The notes beneath the pieces are model-generated. The model saw nothing but the letters and a program-made list of their open reading frames with translations. It made no database searches and was not told the origin of the DNA. The position numbers were made by a program, and so were the translations under genes. Shown here piece by piece: positions 1 to 7,682 of a stretch of 24,278 nucleotides of DNA. This DNA is from Pseudomonadota bacterium (GTDB taxonomy: Bacteria > Pseudomonadota > Gammaproteobacteria > Burkholderiales > Burkholderiaceae_C): positions 1 to 24,278 of the forward strand of contig JAEYRT010000088.1 in the NCBI GenBank assembly GCA_023435325.1. Direction: 5' to 3'. The stretch's first letter is position 1, and every line of letters begins with the position of its first letter.

Positions 1-86
1 ACCTCTTCCAGAACTTCGGTAATGCGCGCTTGCAAGCCCATCAGATAGGCTCGCACTTGCGCTACGCTGGCGGTTTGCTCTTGCAC
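1..86 (-). CDS. hemF: Oxygen-dependent coproporphyrinogen III oxidase, N-terminal fragment
   Basis: Only the first 28 codons are in the window; the gene runs off the left edge. HemF oxidatively decarboxylates coproporphyrinogen III to protoporphyrinogen IX in haem synthesis. The start is GTG at 84-86, read on the minus strand, with an AAGGAG ribosome binding site at 92-97 that overlaps the purD stop codon (TAA, 96-98). The peptide contains VRAYLMGLQARITEVLEE, which resembles the N-terminal helix of HemF proteins. The order yebC-purD-hemF is common in Burkholderiales, which supports the call. The fragment is too short to show catalytic residues, so the name rests on the N-terminus and on gene order. 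Confidence 0.75.
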   Translation of the reverse strand, partial: MQEQTASVAQVRAYLMGLQARITEVLEE

Positions 87-95
87 GCAGACTCC

Positions 96-1382
96 TTAGC
101 TCTTGATGGCGCGATAAACAATATCGCGGCGGTATTGCATGCCATCGAAATGGATGCCACGGGCCACGTCATACACACGCTGCTGTGCCTGGCGCACGCT
201 GTCGGCCAGCACCGTCACGCACAGCACACGGCCACCCGATGTCACAGGCTGACCTGCTTGATTGAGTTGCGTGCCGGCATGGAACACCACGGCATCATCG
301 GCTTCGGCAGGCAAGCCTGTGATGACATCACCCTTGCGGGGCGCTTCAGGATAGCCAGCGGCCGCCATAACCACGCCCAGTGCAGTGCGGCGGTCCCATT
401 CCAGTTCGACCTGATCCAGCCTGCCATCCACAGCTGCCAGCATCACGTCCACCAGATCGCTCTTGAGGCGCATCATGATGGGCTGGGTTTCCGGATCACC
501 CATGCGGGTGTTGAATTCCAGGGTTTTGGGATGACCGTTTTCATCAATCATCAGACCCGCGTACAAGAAGCCCGTGAAAGGCACGCCATCTTTTTCCATG
601 CCGCGAATGGTGGGCAGGATGATTTCGCGCATGGCCCGAGCGTGCACGTCCGCCGTCACCACAGGCGCAGGCGAATATGCGCCCATGCCGCCGGTGTTGG
701 GGCCTTCGTCGTTGTCCTTGAGGCGCTTGTGATCCTGGCTGGTGGCCATGGCGACCACGTTCTTGCCGTCACACAGCACGATGAAGGAGGCCTCTTCACC
801 CGAGAGGAATTCCTCAATCACCACGCGTGCACCACCTTCGTTGTGTTGCACACCGTATTTGTTGTCCACCAGCATGAAGTCCACTGCATCGTGGGCTTCT
901 TGCAGCGTCATGGCAACCACCACACCCTTGCCTGCGGCCAGACCGTCAGCCTTGATCACGATGGGCGCGCCCAGGCGATCCACAAAGGCGTGTGCCGCGA
1001 CGGGGTCGATGAAGGTGTCGTAGTCCGCCGTGGGAATGCTGTGGCGACGCATGAATGCCTTGGAAAAGGCCTTGGACGATTCCAGCTGCGCCGCAGCCTT
1101 GGTGGGACCAAAAATCTTCAGACCATGGGAGCGGAATTCGTCCACCACACCCGCAGCCAAAGGTGCTTCCGGGCCGACCACGCTCAGGCCAATGCCTTCG
1201 GCCTGCGCCCATTCACGCAGCGCCACCACATCGGTGAAAGCCACGTTTTGAATTTTTCCGCCAGCCAGGGCTGTGCCACCATTGCCTGGAGCCACAAACA
1301 CCTTGGTCGCCTTGGGCGACTGGGCCAACTTCCACGCCAGGGCGTGCTCACGGCCACCGCCGCCAATCACAAGAATTTTCAT
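96..1382 (-). CDS. purD: Phosphoribosylamine--glycine ligase (GARS)
   Basis: PurD is cytoplasmic and joins glycine to 5-phosphoribosylamine using ATP, the second step of purine synthesis. The 428-residue protein has the usual length for a monofunctional enzyme. It opens with the GARS N-domain MKILVIGGGGREHALAWKL. The ATP-grasp domain follows, with VIKADGLAAGKGVVVA near residues 145-160, NTGGMGAYSP near 235, and LEFNTRMGDPETQ near 293. The start codon overlaps the yebC stop in an ATGA, so the two genes are probably translationally coupled. The hemF ribosome binding site overlaps the purD stop. No truncation or missing motif was seen. Confidence 0.97.
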   Translation of the reverse strand: MKILVIGGGGREHALAWKLAQSPKATKVFVAPGNGGTALAGGKIQNVAFTDVVALREWAQAEGIGLSVVGPEAPLAAGVVDEFRSHGLKIFGPTKAAAQLESSKAFSKAFMRRHSIPTADYDTFIDPVAAHAFVDRLGAPIVIKADGLAAGKGVVVAMTLQEAHDAVDFMLVDNKYGVQHNEGGARVVIEEFLSGEEASFIVLCDGKNVVAMATSQDHKRLKDNDEGPNTGGMGAYSPAPVVTADVHARAMREIILPTIRGMEKDGVPFTGFLYAGLMIDENGHPKTLEFNTRMGDPETQPIMMRLKSDLVDVMLAAVDGRLDQVELEWDRRTALGVVMAAAGYPEAPRKGDVITGLPAEADDAVVFHAGTQLNQAGQPVTSGGRVLCVTVLADSVRQAQQRVYDVARGIHFDGMQYRRDIVYRAIKS

Positions 1383-2098
1383 ATTTCAGCGTTGTGGTAG
1401 ACGTCTTGAACGTCATCCAAATCTTCCAGAACATCCAACAGTTTTTGCATGCGCTCGGCGTCTTCGCCTTGCAGCTCAATAGTGTTTTCAGGGCGCATGG
1501 TGACTTCGGCCACCTCAGCCTTCAGGCCGGCAGCTTCCAGTGCATTTTTGACCGACTCAAACTCGTTGGGCGCTGTCAGCACTTCAATGGCGCCCTCCTC
1601 ATCGGTCACCACATCCTCGGCACCGGCTTCCAGGGCCACTTCCATGACCTGGTCTTCGTCCGTACCGGGCGCAAAAATGATCTGGCCACAGTGCTTGAAC
1701 TGGAAAGCCACCGAGCCTTCGGTGCCCATGTTACCGCCGTACTTGTTGAACGCGTGACGCACTTCCGCCACCGTGCGCACCTTGTTGTCGGTCATGGTGT
1801 CAACGATGATGGCCGCACCACCGATGCCATAGCCTTCGTAACGGATTTCCTCGTAGCTCACGCCTTCGAGGTTGCCCGTGGCCTTGTCGATATTGCGCTT
1901 GATATTGTCCGCAGGCATGTTGGCAGCTTTGGCCTTGTCCACTGCCAGGCGCAGACGAGGATTGGCATTCAGGTCACCGCCGCCTTGGCGGGCAGCCACC
2001 ATGATTTCACGAATGATTCGGGTCCAGATACGGCCGCGCGTTTCATCCTGACGACCCTTGCGGTGCTGGATGTTGGCCCATTTGCTATGTCCTGCCAC
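1379..2098 (-). CDS. yebC: YebC/TACO1-family protein (classical YebC type)
   Basis: This 239-residue protein begins MAGHSKWANIQHRKGRQD, the signature N-terminus of YebC/PmpR/TACO1 proteins. The family was first annotated as transcriptional regulators; more recent work links it to relief of ribosome stalling at proline-rich stretches. Other family segments are ARQGGGDLNANPRLRLAVDKAK near 35-57 and YEGYGIGGAAIIVDTMTDN near 88-107. The acidic C-terminal domain ends LEDLDDVQDVYHNAEI. Translation starts at GTG (2096-2098) with AAAGGA 6 bases upstream. The gene is upstream of and overlaps purD. A second, more divergent family member is at 5669-6373. Confidence 0.95.
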   Translation of the reverse strand: MAGHSKWANIQHRKGRQDETRGRIWTRIIREIMVAARQGGGDLNANPRLRLAVDKAKAANMPADNIKRNIDKATGNLEGVSYEEIRYEGYGIGGAAIIVDTMTDNKVRTVAEVRHAFNKYGGNMGTEGSVAFQFKHCGQIIFAPGTDEDQVMEVALEAGAEDVVTDEEGAIEVLTAPNEFESVKNALEAAGLKAEVAEVTMRPENTIELQGEDAERMQKLLDVLEDLDDVQDVYHNAEI

Positions 2099-2179
2099 GG
2101 GAAATCCTTTGGTCTTGATTTAATCTACTGGGCATGAATTCTACTTTTGACAGCGCCACTTGACAGAGGAAACCCGAAC

Positions 2180-3694
2180 ATGGCCCCTGCATTACCCATT
2201 GCCCAGCGCGGCGACACCGTTTGCCATCTCTTACCCGGCATGGCCAACCGCCATGGTTTGATCACCGGAGCCACAGGCACGGGCAAAACCGTGACCTTGC
2301 AAAAAATGGCAGAAAGCCTGTCCTTGGCCGGCGTTCCTGTCTTTTTAGCGGATATCAAGGGTGACCTAACGGGCATCAGCCAGGCGGGCCAGATCGGCGG
2401 CAAGCTGGCAGCTTCCCTGCAAGAACGTGGCATTGCGCTGCCGGAGTCAGTGACCTGCCCCAGCACGCTGTGGGACGTGTTTGGCCAGCAAGGCCACCCC
2501 GTGCGTGCCACGGTCTCGGACATGGGGCCCTTGCTGCTGGGTCGCATGCTGGGGCTGAACGATACGCAAATGGGTGTGCTCAACATCGTCTTCAAAATCG
2601 CCGATGACAACGGCCTGTTGCTGCTGGATCTCAAGGATCTGCGCACCATGCTGCAACATGTGGGCGACAACGCCAAGCAGTTCACCACCGAATACGGCAA
2701 CATCTCGGCCGCCAGCGTGGGCGCCATCCAGCGTGGCCTGTTGCAGATCGAGACCCAGGGAGGTGACCAGTTCTTTGGCGAGCCCATGCTCAACATCGAG
2801 GATCTGATGCAGACCGACGGCCAGGGTCGGGGCGTGATCAACATTCTGGCAGCCGACAAGCTGATGCAGTCCCCACGCCTGTACTCCACCTTTTTGTTGT
2901 GGATGCTCTCGGAACTGTTTGAGCAACTGCCCGAAGTGGGCGACCCCGACAAGCCCAAACTGGCTTTCTTTTTTGATGAAGCGCACCTGCTGTTCAACGA
3001 TGCGCCCAAAGCACTGATTGAACGCATCGAACTGGTGGTGCGCCTGGTGCGCTCCAAAGGCGTGGGCGTGTACTTTGTCACGCAAAACCCCATGGACATT
3101 CCCGACAGCGTGCTGGCGCAGCTGGGCAACCGTGTGCAGCACGCCCTGCGTGCCTTCACGCCCAAGGACCAAAAAGCCGTCAAGGCCACGGCGCAGACCA
3201 TGCGCCCCAACCCTGAAGTGGATATCGAAGCCGCCATCACCGAACTGGCCGTCGGCGAGGCACTGATCAGTTTCCTGGATGCCAAAGGACGCCCCGGCAT
3301 CACCCAGCGGGTGTATGTGATTCCACCTGGCAGCCACATCGGCCCCATCGATGACACCCAGCGCCGCCGCTTGCTCGCCGCTTCTCTGGTGGCAGGCATT
3401 TATGAAAAAGCCGTGGACCGCGAATCGGCCTATGAAGTGCTCAGCAGCCGCGCAGCCCAGGCACCCGCTGCGACAGGGGGCATGCAAGACAAAACAGCAG
3501 CAACAGCCGCTTCGGAGGGGGGAATGATGGACGGTTTGCAGGAGTTTCTGTTTGGCTCCACCGGCCCTCGCGGCGGCAAAAAGGACGGCCTGGTGCAAAG
3601 CCTGGTCAAGTCCACCACACGCAACATGGCCAACCAGTTGGGGCGCCAGATCCTGCGCGGCGTGCTGGGCAGCTTGACGGGCAGCAAGCGGTAA
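2180..3694 (+). CDS. yjgR: HerA-like ATPase of the YjgR/DUF853 family
   Basis: The 504-residue protein is a P-loop ATPase related to the HerA/FtsK translocases and closely resembles E. coli YjgR (DUF853), whose cellular role is not settled. The N-terminus carries LLPGMANRHGLITGATGTGKT, with Walker A GATGTGKT at about 30-37. Further conserved segments are DIKGDLTG near 56, GNISAASVGAIQRGLL, and Walker B-like LAFFFDEAHLLF near 262-273. QLGNRVQHALRAFTPKDQKAVK follows near 315-336. A low-complexity Ala/Gly-rich linker separates the ATPase core from a short basic tail. I chose ATG 2180 because AGAGGA lies 9 bases upstream and E. coli YjgR starts at the equivalent place. The TTG at 2147 is an alternative. 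Confidence 0.9.
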   Translation: MAPALPIAQRGDTVCHLLPGMANRHGLITGATGTGKTVTLQKMAESLSLAGVPVFLADIKGDLTGISQAGQIGGKLAASLQERGIALPESVTCPSTLWDVFGQQGHPVRATVSDMGPLLLGRMLGLNDTQMGVLNIVFKIADDNGLLLLDLKDLRTMLQHVGDNAKQFTTEYGNISAASVGAIQRGLLQIETQGGDQFFGEPMLNIEDLMQTDGQGRGVINILAADKLMQSPRLYSTFLLWMLSELFEQLPEVGDPDKPKLAFFFDEAHLLFNDAPKALIERIELVVRLVRSKGVGVYFVTQNPMDIPDSVLAQLGNRVQHALRAFTPKDQKAVKATAQTMRPNPEVDIEAAITELAVGEALISFLDAKGRPGITQRVYVIPPGSHIGPIDDTQRRRLLAASLVAGIYEKAVDRESAYEVLSSRAAQAPAATGGMQDKTAATAASEGGMMDGLQEFLFGSTGPRGGKKDGLVQSLVKSTTRNMANQLGRQILRGVLGSLTGSKR

Positions 3695-3740
3695 ATTGCG
3701 GGGGCCCTGCATCAGGGAATGTGCGACTTCTACCGCACGC

Positions 3741-3760
3741 AGCCACTGCCTACAGTGGCT
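3741..3760 (+). promoter_or_regulatory. Hairpin immediately before the dienoyl-CoA isomerase start codon
   Basis: AGCCACTG (3741-3748) and CAGTGGCT (3753-3760) form a perfect 8-bp stem with a 4-base loop. It ends 5 bases before ATG 3766, where a ribosome binding site would be expected. There is no U-tract, so it does not look like an intrinsic terminator. It may limit translation of the downstream gene. If translation instead starts at GTG 3721, the hairpin lies in coding sequence. Confidence 0.45.
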
Positions 3761-3765
3761 TCCCT

Positions 3766-4626
3766 ATGCCACACACCACCACTTTGCCCGCTTTATCGGT
3801 CATGCAACTGCATGTGCAGGACCGCATTGCCCACCTGCAACTGTCGCAACCCGACCGCCTGAACACCATGCATCCGCAGTTCTGGCGGGATCTGGATGCA
3901 GCCCTCAGCGCCATCAGCACCCACAGTGATGTTCGCGCCCTCGTCATCAGCAGCACAGGCAAGCATTTCAGTGCCGGCATGGCGCTGGACACCTTCGCCA
4001 ACCCCGACTTCGCCCCTCAGGACCAAAGCCCCGAAGGGCGCGCTGCACTGTCGGAGTTTTTGTGGGACATGCAGCAGGTCTTCACGCGCATCGAACAGTT
4101 GCGCATTCCGGTGATTGCCGCCATCCAGGGCGGTTGCATCGGCGGCGCGCTGGACATGGTGTGCTGCGCCTGCATCCGCTATGCCACGCAAGAAGCTTTT
4201 TTCTGCGTGCAGGAAATCAACATCGGCATGGTGGCCGACCTGGGCAGTCTGCAGCGTCTGCCCAAGCTGCTGCCCATGGGGCTGGTCAAGGAACTGGCCT
4301 ACACCGGCCGCCGCTGGCCCGCGCAGGCAGCACTGAACCACGGCTTCATCAACGCGATGTTCGAGACACAGGAAGCCATGCTGGCGGCCGCCATGCAATG
4401 CGCACAAGAAATTGCCGCCAAGCCCCCGATTGCCATCTGGGGCAGCAAACAAGCCCTGGACTTTGCACGCGACCACAGTGTGCAAGACAGCCTGCGCCAG
4501 ATGGGCTGGCTGCAGGCAGGCATCTGGAGCAACCGCCATGTCATGGAATCGGTGCAGGCCACGCAGCAAAAGCGCGCGGGGGCATTCCCGGCGCTGGCAC
4601 CGCAGCGCTCATTTGGCCAGATGTGA
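3766..4626 (+). CDS. Enoyl-CoA hydratase/isomerase family protein, delta(3,5)-delta(2,4)-dienoyl-CoA isomerase (ECH1) type
   Basis: This is a crotonase-fold protein of 286 residues from ATG 3766. The CoA and oxyanion-hole region is GKHFSAGMALD near 65-75, and the second half of the active site is IQGGCIGGALDM near 120-131. Asp130, Glu150 and Asp158 have the same 20- and 8-residue spacing as the catalytic Asp176, Glu196 and Asp204 of rat ECH1, within closely similar sequence (QEAFFCVQEINIGMVADLGS). That points to isomerisation of 3,5-dienoyl-CoA to 2,4-dienoyl-CoA in degradation of odd-position unsaturated fatty acids, rather than hydration. The substrate is inferred. Start choice is uncertain: GTG 3721 and ATG 3802 are also in frame and none has a good ribosome binding site. 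No other beta-oxidation gene is adjacent. Confidence 0.85.
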   Translation: MPHTTTLPALSVMQLHVQDRIAHLQLSQPDRLNTMHPQFWRDLDAALSAISTHSDVRALVISSTGKHFSAGMALDTFANPDFAPQDQSPEGRAALSEFLWDMQQVFTRIEQLRIPVIAAIQGGCIGGALDMVCCACIRYATQEAFFCVQEINIGMVADLGSLQRLPKLLPMGLVKELAYTGRRWPAQAALNHGFINAMFETQEAMLAAAMQCAQEIAAKPPIAIWGSKQALDFARDHSVQDSLRQMGWLQAGIWSNRHVMESVQATQQKRAGAFPALAPQRSFGQM

Positions 4627-4847
4627 TTTTTCTAGCGCGAAAAGCTGTGCGGATGTGCGCAAGGTCAAAGAAAACACCCTTGCGTACACAGACAAGATAA
4701 GGACTTGCCACATAGGAAATGAGAAAACAGCACAATGCACGCCATCGTAATGTGCAGTGGCATGCCACGTGCTTGAGGCAGAAACAACAGCCACATCCCT
4801 CGGCCACGGTGCGCCGTCCGCACTTTTTCCAATTACCGACACCGACT
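4627..4847. other. Intergenic region upstream of upp
   Basis: These 221 bases hold no convincing small gene. They include a perfect 12-bp palindrome GTGGCATGCCAC at 4757-4768. No purine-rich ribosome binding site precedes the upp ATG: the last 20 bases are pyrimidine- and A/C-rich. No confident -35/-10 pair was found, although upp must have its promoter here or read through from upstream. Confidence 0.4.
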
Positions 4848-5480
4848 ATGAGCACCGTCCACCTCATCGACCACCCCCTCGTCCAGCACAAACTGACCTT
4901 GATGCGCCGCAAGGAAGCCAGCACCAACAGCTTTCGCCGCATGCTCGGTGAGCTGTCCACACTGATGGCTTACGAGTTGACCCGCGACTTTCCCCTGTCG
5001 GACATCGAGATCGAAACGCCCATGGAAAAGATGACGGGCAAGGTCATCGACGGCAAGAAGCTGGCACTGGTGTCGATTCTGCGTGCAGGCAATGGTTTCC
5101 TGGACGGCATGCTCAATGTGGTGCCCGGCGCACGCATTGGCCACATCGGCCTGTTCCGTGATCCCGAGACACTCAAGCCCGTCGAGTACTACTACAAGAT
5201 GCCCGAGAACATGGGCGAGCGCGACGTGATTGTGGTGGACCCCATGCTGGCCACCGGCAATTCCGCCGCTGCTGCCGTGCAGCAACTCAAGGACAAGAGC
5301 CAACCCAAGTCCATCAAGTTCATGTGCTTGCTGGCTGCGCCCGAAGGCATCAAGACCATGCAGGCGGCCCACCCCGATGTGGACATCTACACCGCAGCGA
5401 TTGACCGCGAGCTGGACAGCCACGGCTACATCCTGCCCGGCCTGGGCGATGCAGGTGACCGCATCTTTGGTACGAAATAA
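4848..5480 (+). CDS. upp: Uracil phosphoribosyltransferase
   Basis: Upp salvages uracil by joining it to PRPP to make UMP in the cytoplasm. The 210-residue product has the normal family length. The PRPP-binding loop VVDPMLATGNSA is at 129-140, the uracil-binding end GYILPGLGDAGDR at 193-205, and SILRAGNGFLDGM near 76-88 is also conserved. The start MSTVHLIDHPLVQHKLTLMR matches other Upp proteins, so I preferred ATG 4848 to the longer in-frame extension from 4719, even though no clear ribosome binding site is present. A strong terminator follows 19 bases after the stop, so upp is probably transcribed alone. Confidence 0.97.
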   Translation: MSTVHLIDHPLVQHKLTLMRRKEASTNSFRRMLGELSTLMAYELTRDFPLSDIEIETPMEKMTGKVIDGKKLALVSILRAGNGFLDGMLNVVPGARIGHIGLFRDPETLKPVEYYYKMPENMGERDVIVVDPMLATGNSAAAAVQQLKDKSQPKSIKFMCLLAAPEGIKTMQAAHPDVDIYTAAIDRELDSHGYILPGLGDAGDRIFGTK

Positions 5481-5498
5481 GGTGCCAGACACATGCAA

Positions 5499-5525
5499 AG
5501 GCTTCCCCCATGGGAAGCCTTTTTT
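5499..5525 (+). terminator. Rho-independent terminator of upp
   Basis: AGGCTTCCC (5499-5507) and GGGAAGCCT (5512-5520) form a 9-bp stem with loop CCAT, followed by a run of six T (5520-5525). It sits just after the upp stop codon. Confidence 0.9.
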
Positions 5526-5557
5526 GTAGCTGCGCAGTGCGCGCCTAGCTATAAAAC

Positions 5558-5640
5558 ATAGCTGCTAACGCTGAGCAGACAAGACTTTCAAATACTTTTG
5601 ATTTGCAAAACCTTATCCATCAAGCGTTAGCAGCTACTAT
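5558..5640. repeat. Inverted-repeat element, copy 1 (TAGCTGCTAACGCT family)
   Basis: The left arm ATAGCTGCTAACGCT (5558-5572) is matched by the inverted right arm AGCGTTAGCAGCTA (5623-5636), with about 50 bases between. The same arm occurs in copy 2 at 14082-14163. Both copies lie between convergent genes (here upp and the YeeN-type gene). I recall this short repeat as common in intergenic DNA of Comamonadaceae, but I could not search for it. Confidence 0.8.
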
Positions 5641-5668
5641 TTTCATCTACGTTCTGGATGCTTGAAAC

Positions 5669-6373
5669 TCAATCCACCAGGCCGACGAACACGTGCTGCA
5701 CGTCGTCGTCGTTCTCCAGGCCAGCCAGGAAAGCCTGCACTTCTTCCTGCTGCTCGGCCGACAGGCTGGACATGCTCACCGGGTTTTTGGCCTTGTAGCC
5801 CAGCTTGACCGACAGCACCTTGATGCCCTGCGCGGGCAGTGCTTTGGAGACGCTGTCCAGATCGGTGGGATCGGTGATGAACAAGGTCACGCCTTCTTCG
5901 TCACCAGCTTCAAAATCCTGCGCACCCGCTTCGATGGCGGCCAGTTCCGGGTCGGCACCGTTTTCAGCCTCACCTTCGATCATGCCCACATGGTCAAAAT
6001 CCCAGGCCACGGCCGTCATCTGACCCTTGCGGAAGCACACCCGCATATTGGGCGCAGTGCGGTTGGGGTTGTCGGTCAGGCACTCGACCATCACTGGCAC
6101 ACGGTGCGGGGCGTAGCCTTCAAAAATCACGCTGGAGTAGTTGACTGCATCGGCTCCCACGCCCGAGCCCTTTTTCACCGCACGGTCCAGCGTTTCTTTG
6201 GACATGGAAGCCTTGCGGGCCGCTTCAATCGCCATGCGCAGGCGTGCGTTGCTGCCGGGGTCGCCACCGCCCAGGCGGGCTGCCACGGTGATTTCCTTGA
6301 CCAACTTGCCAAACAGCTTGCCTTTGGCATCCGCAACCAGGGCCTTGCCCTTGGCTTTCCATTGCGCTCCCAT
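5669..6373 (-). CDS. yeeN: YebC/PmpR-family protein, YeeN type (second paralogue)
   Basis: The 234-residue protein begins MGAQWKAKGKALVADAKGK, the N-terminus of the YeeN branch of the YebC family, in place of the classical MAGHSKWANI. It keeps the core VAARLGGGDPGSNARLRMAIEAARK near residues 31-55 and a typical C-terminal domain ending DDVQHVFVGLVD. I chose ATG 6373 because AAAGG lies 7 bases upstream and the family start fits. A longer reading from ATG 6424 would add 17 residues that look non-native. Family members act in transcription or translation; which applies here cannot be read from the sequence. The gene is about 4 kb from classical yebC and converges on upp across repeat copy 1. Confidence 0.92.
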   Translation of the reverse strand: MGAQWKAKGKALVADAKGKLFGKLVKEITVAARLGGGDPGSNARLRMAIEAARKASMSKETLDRAVKKGSGVGADAVNYSSVIFEGYAPHRVPVMVECLTDNPNRTAPNMRVCFRKGQMTAVAWDFDHVGMIEGEAENGADPELAAIEAGAQDFEAGDEEGVTLFITDPTDLDSVSKALPAQGIKVLSVKLGYKAKNPVSMSSLSAEQQEEVQAFLAGLENDDDVQHVFVGLVD

Positions 6374-6397
6374 ACGGGGCCTTTCTCGAAAAAGAAC

Positions 6398-6422
6398 AAA
6401 AAAGCCGCACAACAGGCGCGGC
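6398..6422 (-). promoter_or_regulatory. Terminator-like hairpin in the leader of the YeeN-type gene
   Basis: Read on the minus strand, GCCGC (6422-6418) pairs with GCGGC (6408-6404) around a 9-base loop and runs straight into TTTTTT. It lies about 25 bases upstream of the ribosome binding site. The stem is only 5 bp, so it could be a weak terminator or attenuator, or chance. Confidence 0.35.
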
Positions 6423-6545
6423 ATAGAATGACTGAGCGGGATTTATACACCTGCCACAGTGGCCACAGCGCCATCATTGCCAAGTTTTTGTGCCTTCCTT
6501 CGCCCTGTTTGCGCACCCGCAAGCCTTTCACCAGGAGACACCACG

Positions 6546-7661
6546 ATGCCATTTGTATTTCACCGCTCTGCCGCACTGCTTGCTTCCTCCCTTTGGCTTG
6601 CTTGTGCAGCCCAGGCCCTGGAGGTCACGCCCGAAGTCGTGGCCAAGGATCTGCAGCACCCCTGGGCCGTGGCGTTCTTGCCTGATGGCCGGTTTCTGGT
6701 GACCGAACGCCCTGGCCGCATGCGCGTGGTTGCGGCGGATGGCACGTTGGGTGCGCCCTTGCTGGGTCTGCCGGCCATTGCTGCCGGAGGTCAGGGCGGG
6801 CTGCTGGATGTGGTGCTGGACAGCGACTTTGCCAGCAATCGCACCGTGTACTTTTGCTATGCCGAGCCTGCCCTGAATGGCAGCAACAGCACCGCCCTGG
6901 CCAAGGCGCAGTTGTCGGCCGATCAACGGCAACTCGAGAACCTGCAGGTGATCTTCAGCCAAAAGCCCAAAAAGGCCAGCCAGCTGCACTTTGGCTGCCG
7001 CATTGTGGAGCGCCCCGATGGCACGCTGCTGCTGACGCTGGGCGAGCGCTCCCATTTCCCTGAAGAGGCCCAGAATCTGCAAAGCCATCTGGGCAAGATC
7101 GTGCGCATCCACAAAGACGGCAGCGTGCCCAAAGACAACCCCTTTGTGGGCCGCAGCGATGCCCTGCCCGAAATCTGGAGCTATGGCCACCGCAGCCCGC
7201 AAGGTGCGGCATTGGCCCCCGATGGCACGTTCTGGATGAATGAACACGGCCCGCGAGGTGGCGATGAGATCAACCGTCCGGAGCCCGGCAAGAACTATGG
7301 CTGGCCCGTGATCACCTACGGCGTGAATTACAGCGGCACCAAAGTCGGTGAAGGCATCACGCACAAGGACGGCATGGAGCAGCCCGTGCACCAGTGGACG
7401 CCGTCGATCGCCGTGTCGGGAATGGCCTTCATCACCTCCGACCGCTACCCCGGCTGGCAAGGCCAGATGGTGGTGGGAGCCCTCAAGACCAAGAGCCTGG
7501 AGCGCATCACGCTGGATGGCGACAAGGTCCGCAAGGTGGAGCCGCTTCTACCCAAGCTCGGACAGCGTGTGCGCGATGTGCGCCAGGGGCCCGATGGCTG
7601 GCTGTATGTGCTGACCGATGAGAACAAAGGCCAGTTGCTGCGCTTGCGCACACAGCCTTGA
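6546..7661 (+). CDS. Secreted PQQ-dependent aldose sugar dehydrogenase (YliI/GDH-B family)
   Basis: The 371-residue protein has a signal peptide (about 1-24, predicted cleavage after AQA) and a six-bladed beta-propeller typical of soluble PQQ glucose/aldose dehydrogenases, which oxidise sugars in the periplasm. Family segments include HPWAVAFLPDGRFLVTERPG (38-57) and LHFGCRIVERPDGTLLLTLGER (147-168), where His148 is in the place of the catalytic base. YGHRSPQG (213-220), MNEHGPRGGDEIN (231-243) and NYGWP (250-254) are also present. The start is set by AGGAG at 6533-6537, 8 bases before ATG. Its stop is 21 bases from the stop of the convergent PhnD-type gene. The actual sugar substrate and PQQ supply cannot be judged from this window. 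Confidence 0.9.
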   Translation: MPFVFHRSAALLASSLWLACAAQALEVTPEVVAKDLQHPWAVAFLPDGRFLVTERPGRMRVVAADGTLGAPLLGLPAIAAGGQGGLLDVVLDSDFASNRTVYFCYAEPALNGSNSTALAKAQLSADQRQLENLQVIFSQKPKKASQLHFGCRIVERPDGTLLLTLGERSHFPEEAQNLQSHLGKIVRIHKDGSVPKDNPFVGRSDALPEIWSYGHRSPQGAALAPDGTFWMNEHGPRGGDEINRPEPGKNYGWPVITYGVNYSGTKVGEGITHKDGMEQPVHQWTPSIAVSGMAFITSDRYPGWQGQMVVGALKTKSLERITLDGDKVRKVEPLLPKLGQRVRDVRQGPDGWLYVLTDENKGQLLRLRTQP

Positions 7662-7682
7662 ACGCCGCTGGTTTGCGCCAGC

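Noticed and set aside
30..1400. Long plus-strand open frame (456 codons), His-rich, opposite purD
   Set aside because: It is the antisense shadow of a clearly identified purD gene, with no family resemblance and an unlikely composition. The same applies to the long frames opposite yebC, yjgR, rpiA, pyrD, prpE and the GGDEF-EAL genes.
2147..2166. Direct repeat TTGACAG...TTGACAG before the yjgR-type gene as a Pho box or -35 element
   Set aside because: The repeat period is 13, not 11, and the ribosome binding site lies directly at its end, leaving no place for a -10.
6374..6424. 17-residue N-terminal extension of the YeeN-type protein
   Set aside because: The family starts at MGAQWKAKGK, which has its own AAAGG site at good spacing.
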